A DNA stretch of 64,000 nt from Conexibacter sp. CPCC 205762 (GTDB taxonomy: Bacteria > Actinomycetota > Thermoleophilia > Solirubrobacterales > Solirubrobacteraceae), in assembly GCF_030646155.1 (NCBI RefSeq), contig NZ_JAUTDN010000005.1, forward strand, positions 1 to 64,000, given 5' to 3'. Under the pieces are notes generated by a model. That model ran no database searches and was not told the DNA's origin. It saw nothing but the letters and a program-made list of their open reading frames with translations. How positions within the stretch are numbered: the first letter of the stretch is position 1; each line of letters opens with the position of its first letter. Both the position numbers and the translations under genes were made by a program. This document shows positions 8,343 to 14,621 of this stretch, piece by piece.

Positions 8343-9362
8343 ATGAACCGTTCGCGGATGGCGTTCGCCGCGACGCTGACGTTGGCGTTGGCGCCCTTGA
8401 CCGTCGGTACGGCGTCGGCCGCCAGAAGACCACAGGGCCCGCCGCCCCCGCCGAAGGCGGCCAACGGCGCGAAGGTGACGACGCTGGCGCAGGGCGTCCC
8501 GACCCCGACGGCGTTCGCGTTCGCCGGCACGACGACGTTCGTCTCCGGCGCAGGCGCGGAGGACGGCAGCGCGCCCGGCGGCCTCTACACCGTCGCGAAG
8601 GGCAGAGCGACGCGCGTCGCGGGGGCGCCCAAGGCGATTTACGGGCTCGCCTGGGACGGCAGAACGCTGTTCGCCTCCTCCGGCCCCCGGCTCGTCGCCG
8701 CGAGCGGCTGGAACGGCAGACGCTTCAGCTCGGGCTTCAGAGCGATCTGGACCGGTCCGAGAGGGTTCAGCAACCTGAACGGGATCGCCCTCGGTCCCGA
8801 CGCCCGCCTGTACGCCGGCGTCACAATGGGGAGAAACGGCGACCACGCCAAGGTCGACGCGCCGTTCGCCCAGTCGATCATCTCGCTGACGAAGCGCGGC
8901 GAGGACGTCACGACCTACGCCAGCGGCCTGCGCCAGCCGTGGCAGCTGACGTTCGCGCCCGGCTCCGACACGCCGCTGGCGACCGCGCTCGGCCAGGAGA
9001 ACCTCGGCAGAACGCAGCCGCCGGACTACGTGATCGCGCCGCGCGACGGCGACGACTACGGCTTCCCGAGCTGCAACTGGTCCAAGCCGGCCGCCTGCGC
9101 CGGCTTCGCCAGACCGCTCGCGCTGCTGCCGGCGCACAGCTCCCCGATGGGGATCGGCGTGATCGGCCAGCGGATCTACCTGGCGCTCTTCACCGGCACC
9201 GGCAGAGGCCCGAGCGTCGTCTCGATCCCGCTCGCCGGCGGCAGCGCCAAGCCGAAGCCGCTGCTGGTCGGCTTCGCCGCCCCGGTCGTCGCGCTCGGCA
9301 CACACGCCGGCCAGGTCTACGCCGGCGACGTGACCGGCGCGATCTACCGCGTCAAGGGCTGA
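8343..9362 (+). CDS. Secreted beta-propeller protein, glucose/sorbosone dehydrogenase-like
   Basis: Exported protein of 339 aa. The ATG at 8343 follows a strong Shine-Dalgarno (aggaggaactgc), and an N-terminal Sec signal is clear (MNRSRMAFAA, hydrophobic stretch, TASAAR). The mature part has repeated short beta-strand blocks such as GLAWDGRTLFASSG, NLNGIALGPDARLYAGV, GLRQPWQLTFAPGSDTPLAT and QVYAGDVTGAIYRVKG, resembling soluble PQQ-dependent glucose/sorbosone dehydrogenase propellers, but catalytic and PQQ ligands were not confirmed. About half of its arginine codons are AGA (11 of 22 by eye), unusual in so GC-rich a genome. Enzyme activity is uncertain. Confidence 0.72.
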   Translation: MNRSRMAFAATLTLALAPLTVGTASAARRPQGPPPPPKAANGAKVTTLAQGVPTPTAFAFAGTTTFVSGAGAEDGSAPGGLYTVAKGRATRVAGAPKAIYGLAWDGRTLFASSGPRLVAASGWNGRRFSSGFRAIWTGPRGFSNLNGIALGPDARLYAGVTMGRNGDHAKVDAPFAQSIISLTKRGEDVTTYASGLRQPWQLTFAPGSDTPLATALGQENLGRTQPPDYVIAPRDGDDYGFPSCNWSKPAACAGFARPLALLPAHSSPMGIGVIGQRIYLALFTGTGRGPSVVSIPLAGGSAKPKPLLVGFAAPVVALGTHAGQVYAGDVTGAIYRVKG

Positions 9363-9400
9363 ACGTGGCGGTCTCCGCCTGTTGAGCTGACAATGCTGGA

Positions 9401-9423
9401 GGGGCTGGCTCTAGGCCAGCCCC
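9401..9423. terminator. Convergent terminator hairpin
   Basis: Perfect 9-bp inverted repeat ggggctggc / gccagcccc with loop tctag, placed between the ends of the convergent propeller gene and the ArsR-type gene. Symmetric, so it may stop transcription from both sides. Confidence 0.75.
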
Positions 9424-9441
9424 GTGCGGGAGGCGCCGGGC

Positions 9442-10125
9442 TCAGTCGAGCTCGGCGCCGGCAGCCGCGTGCAGCGGCCGCGGACGGCGGCTGGAGCGGC
9501 GGCCGAGGTGCTCGCCCTTGGCGGCGGCCGCGTCGTTCTCGGGCACGCCGGCGGCCTCGAACAGCATCAGCACGATGCCGCTCGTGAGCGCATCGTCGCC
9601 GTGCTCCTCGCCGGCCTCGCGCAGACGCTCGGTGCTCTCGCCCTCGATCTCGTCGACCTTGCTCATCAGCTTCTCGAGCTCGACCGCGAGTTGTCTCCAG
9701 CCGCGCTCGTCAAGTGTCAACGACCGTCGGCTGAGATGCGCGTCGGGGCGGTCGAAGCCGCCTCTGGACGCGGCCTTGTTGACGTAGCCGGTGACCTGTT
9801 CGAGCGAGGCGCCGACCATCGCGCGCTTAACGATCGACGGCGTCTCGGCCCAGCCCTCGTCGGTCACGACCGGGCGCGCCTTGCCGCGATAGTGATGCTC
9901 TATCGCGCCGCGCCGCGGCGTCCGTCTGACGAGCTCGAGGAAGCCGAGCGCGTGCAGGCGCCGCACGTGGTAGCTCATCACGCCGAGCGAGACGCCGAGC
10001 ATCTCGGAAAGCTCGTTCGGGCTTGCCATCTCGCGTTCTTCCAGAATCGCGAGGATGCGGATCCGCAACGGATGCGCAAGCGCCTTGATCAGGCGTGGGT
10101 CAGTGATGTCTGAGTACGGCTTCAT
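9442..10125 (-). CDS. ArsR-type winged-helix transcriptional regulator
   Basis: Regulator of 227 aa. Residues 1-85 form an ArsR/HTH_20 winged helix (DPRLIKALAHPLRIRILAIL, then LSEMLGVSLGVMSYHVRRLH with the recognition helix). The remainder is helical, with no metal-binding cysteine motif, so it is not a classic metal sensor. Its start overlaps the stop of the ECF sigma gene by ATGA, so the two are co-translated. The pairing of an ECF sigma factor with an ArsR-like protein instead of a recognisable anti-sigma factor is unusual. Confidence 0.85.
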   Translation of the reverse strand: MKPYSDITDPRLIKALAHPLRIRILAILEEREMASPNELSEMLGVSLGVMSYHVRRLHALGFLELVRRTPRRGAIEHHYRGKARPVVTDEGWAETPSIVKRAMVGASLEQVTGYVNKAASRGGFDRPDAHLSRRSLTLDERGWRQLAVELEKLMSKVDEIEGESTERLREAGEEHGDDALTSGIVLMLFEAAGVPENDAAAAKGEHLGRRSSRRPRPLHAAAGAELD

Positions 10126-10655
10126 CGGCTCGTCTCGAGTTCCTTCCGCAGGCGTCCTCGGAGTCGGTGGAGTCGGACCTTCACGGTTCCTTCCGGAATT
10201 CCGAGCATCCTGGCCACCTCGGGTTGACTCAAATCCTTTGCATAGCGTAGAGCAAGCAACCGGCGGTCATCAACGGAGAGCTGTCCCATCACCTGGCCCA
10301 CCTGCAGCTTCCGCAGCAGGTTCTCGGTCGCCTCCTCGGCAGCGTCGTCGGAGACCGTGGAGAGCAGCGTCTCGTCGTCGAGCAGCTCTCGTTCAGAGCG
10401 CGTTCTGCGGCGGTCGAGCAGCCGCAGCGCCTCGTTGCGCGCGATCTGCCGCATCCACGGCAGCGTGTCCTCGCCCCGGCAGCTGGCACGTCGACGCCAC
10501 GCTCGCATCAGCGCTTCTTGCACCGCGTCATCGACGTCGTGTGATGCCAGGAGATAGCGACGAGCCTCCCGTGTCGCCGCCGCCCGCATCCGCTCCCAAT
10601 CCCATTCTGCGGCTCCCGGCAGGTGCTCGCGATCCCCCGCGATTCCTCCGGCCAC
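10122..10655 (-). CDS. ECF-type RNA polymerase sigma factor
   Basis: Sigma-70 family ECF factor of 177 aa when started at the GTG 10655; a shorter ATG at 10589 is possible. Region 2 contains ASHDVDDAVQEALMRAWRRR and region 4 contains LALRYAKDLSQPEVARMLGI with the HTH ending TVKVRLHRLRGRLR. No C-terminal extension. Longer starts run into the divergent methyltransferase and were rejected. The following gene, overlapping by four bases, is an ArsR-type regulator; no anti-sigma membrane protein is next to it. Confidence 0.85.
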   Translation of the reverse strand: MAGGIAGDREHLPGAAEWDWERMRAAATREARRYLLASHDVDDAVQEALMRAWRRRASCRGEDTLPWMRQIARNEALRLLDRRRTRSERELLDDETLLSTVSDDAAEEATENLLRKLQVGQVMGQLSVDDRRLLALRYAKDLSQPEVARMLGIPEGTVKVRLHRLRGRLRKELETSR

Positions 10656-10733
10656 ATCGGCAAATATCGACGTTTCGGAAAATTTTTCGAACTGCGTGAA
10701 ACGGTTGTGAGCAGTCAGCGGGTCTTGCTTGTC
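10656..10733. promoter_or_regulatory. AT-enriched divergent promoter region
   Basis: This short gap separates the divergent ECF sigma gene and methyltransferase. It is the most AT-rich stretch nearby (caaatatcgacg, then ggaaaatttttcgaactgcgtgaaacgg) and must carry both promoters. The segment gaaaatttttcg includes a near-palindromic A/T tract. No single -35/-10 pair could be assigned confidently. Confidence 0.5.
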
Positions 10734-11510
10734 ATGACGACGACCGCGACCGCCTCGGCTGCCCTCCTCGCGTATGAGCGACTGGCACCGTTCTATGACC
10801 GCTTCACCGACGGCTACGACCATGACGGCTGGATCGGGCGCCTCGAAGCGCTTGCTCAAGCGCACGGACTGCATGGCAGCCGGGCGTTCGACGTCGCCTG
10901 CGGAACCGGCAAGAGCTTCGAGCCGCTGGTCCGCCGCGGGTACGACGTGTGGGCCTGCGACCTCTCCCCCGCGATGGTCTCGCAGGCGCGCCGCGCGGGT
11001 GTCCTCGAGGCCGACCGGGTGCTCGTCGCGGACATGCGCGAGCTGCCAGAAGTTGGCGCGTTTGCGCTCGTGACCTGCCTCGACGACGCCGTCAACTACC
11101 TGCTCGACCCGGCCGACCTCGCCGCGGCCTTCGCCTCGATCGCCGGGCGCCTCGAACCGGACGGCCTGTTCCTGTTCGACACCAACACGCTCGCGACGTA
11201 CCGCGACGGCTTCTCAACCCGCGCGACGTTCGAGCGCCCGCTCGCGGACGCGATCTGGCGCGGCGAGACGACCGGTCCGATCGTCGCGGGCACGCTCTGC
11301 TCGGCGACGATCGAGCTGGGAGGCAGCGACCGCACGGTCAGCCGCCACGTCCAGCGCCACCACCCCGAGCAGACGATCCGCCACGCCTTGGCGTCCGCCG
11401 GGCTCGACTGCCGAGCCGTGCTGGGCCAGTCCACCGGCGGCGTCCTCCACGAGGACGCCGACGAGGAGGTCCACACGAAGCTCGTCTACGTCGCGAGCCT
11501 GAGCGCGTGA
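10734..11510 (+). CDS. Class I SAM-dependent methyltransferase
   Basis: Cytosolic methyltransferase of 258 aa. Motif I is AFDVACGTGKSFEPLVRRGY (about residues 50-70), with CDLSPAMVSQAR as the following acidic-end strand, VTCLDDAVNYLLD as motif IV and DGLFLFDTNT as the post-motif strand, a standard Rossmann fold of the Methyltransf_25 type. ATG 10734 is the first start after the promoter region. Substrate unknown. It lies directly upstream of a 19-codon repeat peptide gene (38-base gap), so both may share a transcript. Confidence 0.87.
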   Translation: MTTTATASAALLAYERLAPFYDRFTDGYDHDGWIGRLEALAQAHGLHGSRAFDVACGTGKSFEPLVRRGYDVWACDLSPAMVSQARRAGVLEADRVLVADMRELPEVGAFALVTCLDDAVNYLLDPADLAAAFASIAGRLEPDGLFLFDTNTLATYRDGFSTRATFERPLADAIWRGETTGPIVAGTLCSATIELGGSDRTVSRHVQRHHPEQTIRHALASAGLDCRAVLGQSTGGVLHEDADEEVHTKLVYVASLSA

Positions 11511-11531
11511 CGCGCGACCACGATCACAGAG

Positions 11532-11541
11532 AGGAGGTGAT
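11532..11541 (+). promoter_or_regulatory. Consensus Shine-Dalgarno of the IIRP micropeptide
   Basis: The sequence aggaggtgat is a perfect complement to the 16S rRNA 3' tail, seven bases before the ATG. It is the strongest ribosome binding site seen in the window and argues that the short downstream frame is translated. Confidence 0.75.
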
Positions 11542-11548
11542 ACCCGTC

Positions 11549-11608
11549 ATGCAGATCATCCGTCCCATCATCCGGCCGATCATCCGTCCGGCGATCATCC
11601 GCCCGTAA
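11549..11608 (+). CDS. 19-aa IIRP-repeat micropeptide
   Basis: Frame ATG to TAA encoding MQIIRPIIRPIIRPAIIRP, four Ile-Ile-Arg-Pro units, each encoded by atcatccg plus a variable ending. A consensus Shine-Dalgarno is correctly spaced. It lies 38 bases after the methyltransferase stop and 116 bases before a Crp-type regulator. Directly after its stop a 7-bp inverted repeat (ctgtggg 11613-11619 / cccacag 11663-11669) could fold. It may be a regulatory leader peptide, a small secreted or modified peptide, or a short antimicrobial-like peptide; I recognise no family. Translation is likely, function unknown. Confidence 0.6.
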   Translation: MQIIRPIIRPIIRPAIIRP

Positions 11609-11724
11609 TCGCCTGTGGGGACGGGCGTCGCCGGCGCACCACGGCGTCGTCGGCGCTCGCATCCCACAGCCGGAACGGAAATCCGAGAGAGCGAATCGCC
11701 CTGAACGGGTACTGCTGGGACGGG

Positions 11725-12474
11725 ATGAGTGTCAGCGATACAACCCGTTCAGGCGACCGCTTCGTCTACGTGCTCGACCACGACGCCGGTCTCCGCAGCG
11801 TTCTCGGAGAAGCCGATCGCGCCCGCTGCCGTCAGCACGCGGTCGCCGCGATCGCCGAGATCCCCTCCGGGCCGTGGGATCCACAGGCCCACCCGATGCC
11901 CGACGTCGAGCTGGGCCTGCTCGTGCTCGACGGGCTCGTGATCCGCGACGTGACGGTCGCCGAGGCCCGCTGCGGCGAGCTGATCGGTCCGGGCACGATC
12001 CTGCGCCCGTGGGACGAGTCCGGCCTCGACGCGCCGATGCGCCACGACGTCGACTGGCAGGTGATCGAGCCGCTGCGCGTCGCAGTGCTCGACCAGCACT
12101 TCCTGCGCGTCGTCGCCCATTGGCCGCCGTTGATCACCGCGCTGGTCGCGCGCGCGAACGAGCGCGCCCAGGATCTGGCCGTGATGGTCAGCATCCACAG
12201 CCTCAAGCGCGTCGACGTGCGCCTGCTCGCCTTCTTCTGGCACCTCGCCGACCGCTACGGCAAGGTCACGGCGGACGGTGTGCTGGTGCCGCTGGCGCTG
12301 ACCCACCGCCAGCTCGCGCTGCTGGTCGGCGCGCAGCGGCCGTCGGTCACCTCCGCGCTCGGCACGTTGACGGACCGCTCGCTGCTGCGGCGCGACGACG
12401 ACGGCCACTGGCTGCTGACCGGCGACCCGCCGGAAGACCTGAGCGTGCTGGCGCCCAACGGCGTCGCGGCCTGA
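11725..12474 (+). CDS. Crp/Fnr-type transcriptional regulator
   Basis: Regulator of 249 aa with an N-terminal cyclic-nucleotide-binding-like beta-roll (about 25-140) in which the usual cAMP-binding signature is poorly kept, a dimerisation helix, and a C-terminal Crp winged helix (LTHRQLALLVGAQRPSVTSA, then LGTLTDRSLLRRDDDGHWLL). No Fnr-type cysteine cluster is seen. The gene stands alone after the micropeptide. Its stop codon lies in the loop of a 14-bp hairpin. Ligand and targets unknown. Confidence 0.85.
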   Translation: MSVSDTTRSGDRFVYVLDHDAGLRSVLGEADRARCRQHAVAAIAEIPSGPWDPQAHPMPDVELGLLVLDGLVIRDVTVAEARCGELIGPGTILRPWDESGLDAPMRHDVDWQVIEPLRVAVLDQHFLRVVAHWPPLITALVARANERAQDLAVMVSIHSLKRVDVRLLAFFWHLADRYGKVTADGVLVPLALTHRQLALLVGAQRPSVTSALGTLTDRSLLRRDDDGHWLLTGDPPEDLSVLAPNGVAA

Positions 12475-12491
12475 CCAGGCCGCGACGCCGT
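12458..12491. terminator. 14-bp hairpin over the Crp-type gene stop codon
   Basis: Perfect inverted repeat acggcgtcgcggcc / ggccgcgacgccgt with loop tgacca; the TGA in the loop is the stop codon of the regulator. It separates that gene from the convergent 187-aa gene and is probably a bidirectional terminator. Confidence 0.75.
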
Positions 12492-12499
12492 CGCGCTCC

Positions 12500-13063
12500 T
12501 CACCCGGCGCTCGTCGCCTTCTGCCCTGCGACGGAGGCGCCCTTCGCGGAGCTGTCCTCCGCACCCGTCCCGCCCGTCTGAGGTCCCATCGCGATCAGCT
12601 CGTCGATCAGCGCCAGCGCCGCGACATGGCTGCGGTCGGTATGGCGGCGGATCGACCGGGCCGCGTACGTTCCGGCGGCGTCGAGCCCGAGTCGCCGGTC
12701 GACGACCGCGGGCGCGGTGCGCGTCACCCAGCGCAGCGGACGAGCCCGCTCGCGCTTGCGCTCCTCCGCCCACTCGAGGCAGCGGCGCTCGCGCGCCCGC
12801 TCGACGTCCGCGCTGCCGCGCGTGGCGACGACCTCGGCGGCGTATCTGTAGAGATCCTGGCGGCGCTGGTCGTCGATGCGGTCGTTGTAGGCCCGCAGGA
12901 AGCCGCCGATCACGGGGCAGGCGGTCGCCGGCCGGTCGCTGAACGGCTCGCCCGCCAGCATCGACGCCAGCTCCATCACGCAGGCGCCCTCGGTCGGCGC
13001 GGCGTGCTTGCCTTTGCTGAGCCTGATCGTCTGATGGCTCGCGTGCCCGCAGTTCTCCGACAT
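12500..13063 (-). CDS. Conserved actinobacterial hypothetical protein
   Basis: Protein of 187 aa, start ATG 13063. The N-terminal half has GACVMELASMLAGEPFSDRP and CPVIGGFLRAYNDRIDDQRR, a motif set seen in unnamed actinobacterial proteins; function unknown. The rest is Arg- and Ala-rich helix, with WVTRTAPAVVDRRLG, and the tail is low-complexity. Three cysteines lie early (CGH, GACVM, ACPVI). No signal peptide or membrane helix. Convergent with the Crp-type gene. Confidence 0.7.
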   Translation of the reverse strand: MSENCGHASHQTIRLSKGKHAAPTEGACVMELASMLAGEPFSDRPATACPVIGGFLRAYNDRIDDQRRQDLYRYAAEVVATRGSADVERARERRCLEWAEERKRERARPLRWVTRTAPAVVDRRLGLDAAGTYAARSIRRHTDRSHVAALALIDELIAMGPQTGGTGAEDSSAKGASVAGQKATSAG

Positions 13064-13162
13064 GGCCCACACCCTTTCTGACTCTCTCCGGCGGCACGAG
13101 AGGGGTACCCGCGCGCCAGCCTCGTCAGGCACCCGTCGGCGCAAGCGGGCGGATTCGCGCGC

Positions 13163-13561
13163 TTATGCGGCGTCGAGCGCGGCGTTCACGAGCGCGTCGG
13201 CGCCAGCGTTCTCAGCCCGCGGCACGTGCCGCAGCGACCAGCTCGCGAAGCCGGCGAAGGCGTCGAGCGCGGCCGCGTGCAGCGGCTGCAGGTCGGCGCT
13301 TCTGACGCGATAGTCGCCGGCGACCTGCTTGACGACCAGCTCCGAGTCGCCGCGCACCTCGACGGCGTCGGCGCCCAGCTCGCGCGCCCGCTGCAGCCCG
13401 CGCAGCAGTGCGCGGTACTCGGCGACGTTGTTGGTCGCGACGCCGATCGTCTCGGCGAGCTGCTCGACCGTCTCCCCCTCCGGCGTCGCGATCACGACCC
13501 CGATCGCGGCCGGCCCGGGATTGCCGCGGGCGCCGCCGTCGACGTTGAGGACGAGCCTCAC
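13163..13561 (-). CDS. RNase HI family protein
   Basis: Compact RNase H fold protein of 132 aa. Catalytic-type acidic residues are visible in VDGGARGNPGPA (Asp), NNVAEYRALLRGL (Glu), RGDSELVVKQ (Asp) and the C-terminal ENAGADALVNAALD (Asp). It resembles the stand-alone archaeal/actinobacterial type 1 RNase H, which removes RNA from RNA:DNA hybrids, and lacks the basic protrusion of E. coli RnhA. Its start overlaps the stop of the upstream 79-aa gene by four bases. Confidence 0.88.
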   Translation of the reverse strand: MRLVLNVDGGARGNPGPAAIGVVIATPEGETVEQLAETIGVATNNVAEYRALLRGLQRARELGADAVEVRGDSELVVKQVAGDYRVRSADLQPLHAAALDAFAGFASWSLRHVPRAENAGADALVNAALDAA

Positions 13562-13797
13562 ACGCTCCCGTCGATCGGGACCGCGGCCGGCCCCAGCGGC
13601 AGCTGCTCGGAGGCGCCGCGACGACGGCGGTCGCGCAGCGTGCGCTCGTAGGCGCCGTCGCCGGTCGACCCTCTGTCGCGCCGCTCGCCTCTGCGGCGGT
13701 CGACGATCACGGTCACGTTGTCGTCGTCGGCGTAGTACGCCGTCAGTCTGTCGAAGAGCTGCTCCGCAAGCTCAGCGGGCACTACGCAGTAGATCAA
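13558..13797 (-). CDS. Small hypothetical protein with DRRRGERR motif
   Basis: Protein of 79 aa from a TTG start preceded by GAGG at good spacing. The N-terminus (MIYCVVPAELAEQLFDRLTA) looks like a small alpha/beta fold, followed by NVTVIVDRRRGERRDR, a motif I have seen in unnamed actinobacterial proteins. Translationally coupled to the RNase HI gene. Function unknown. Confidence 0.65.
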   Translation of the reverse strand: MIYCVVPAELAEQLFDRLTAYYADDDNVTVIVDRRRGERRDRGSTGDGAYERTLRDRRRRGASEQLPLGPAAVPIDGSV

Positions 13798-13865
13798 CTT
13801 GCCTCGTCGCGATTCGCCGACCGGGAGTGAGCGGATGCTAATGGAACGGCAGGACGCAGCGCGCT

Positions 13866-13894
13866 GCGGCGCGCCAAGGTGCCAATCGCGCCGC
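13866..13894 (-). terminator. Possible terminator hairpin
   Basis: Eight-bp inverted repeat gcggcgcg / cgcgccgc with a 13-base loop, just past the stop of the minus-strand zinc-ribbon gene. The long loop makes it only a moderate candidate. Confidence 0.35.
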
Positions 13895-13896
13895 GC

Positions 13897-14589
13897 TCAG
13901 GCGGGCGTCAGCGAGCCGTACTCGTCGGCGACCGCGTTGGCCTCGACGCGATCGGCCGGGTCGAGCTCGTCGAGCTCGTAGCCCTGGCCTGCGGTGCGGA
14001 CGTTGCCGGCGTCGAGGTCGACCTCGTAGCGGTACCAGCACAGCTCCCAGGAGACGACGATCGTGACGATGCTGGCCGGCTCCTCGTGCGCCCGGGCGAC
14101 GACGACCGGCGCGCCGAGCGAGCGCGCGACGCCGGAGATCGTGCGCGTGTGCTCGCTCTGGTTGAAGCGGTCGATCGCGGTCGCGGTGCGCTGCTCGACG
14201 TTGGTCGGCACGGCGCGCACCTGGCGCAGCTCGCGCTCGGGCTCCATCCGCTCGACGCGCGAGACGCGCGTGGAGCGCGACGGGCTCGGCTCGTGCGACT
14301 CGTCGTACCCGTGGCCGTTGCCGCCGCCCGACTCCTCCGGGCGCGGGCGCTTGAGGCGGCCGAAGAGCGACCGGCGGCGTTCGCCGGAGGCCGGGCGCGT
14401 GCCCCGCTCCAGCGCCGCGCCCTCGCGCACCCAGCCCTCGTGCAGCGCGCGCGGCTGGCACAGCTCGCAGACCTCGCGCCTGGTTCCGCCGGACAGATAG
14501 GTCTCCGCCCGCTCCCCGCGCAGGAGGGTCCGGCCGCAGACGTCACAGGAGACGTGCGCTTGCGTTGTCCGGATGTCCTTCGTCGCCAT
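13897..14589 (-). CDS. Zinc-ribbon-containing hypothetical protein
   Basis: Protein of 230 aa beginning MATKDIRTTQAHVSCDVCGR. Two CxxC pairs (CDVC about residue 15 and CELC about 39) suggest a small treble-clef or zinc ribbon. A basic, low-complexity linker follows, then a C-terminal domain with VVSWELCWYRYEVDLDAGNVR. A far longer frame reads through from the EF-G region, but the ATG at 14589 is the sensible start. It lies 32 bases downstream of the EF-G-like gene. Function unknown. Confidence 0.7.
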   Translation of the reverse strand: MATKDIRTTQAHVSCDVCGRTLLRGERAETYLSGGTRREVCELCQPRALHEGWVREGAALERGTRPASGERRRSLFGRLKRPRPEESGGGNGHGYDESHEPSPSRSTRVSRVERMEPERELRQVRAVPTNVEQRTATAIDRFNQSEHTRTISGVARSLGAPVVVARAHEEPASIVTIVVSWELCWYRYEVDLDAGNVRTAGQGYELDELDPADRVEANAVADEYGSLTPA

Positions 14590-14621
14590 GGAGCCGACGA
14601 GGGTAGCAGTGCGCCGCATCC

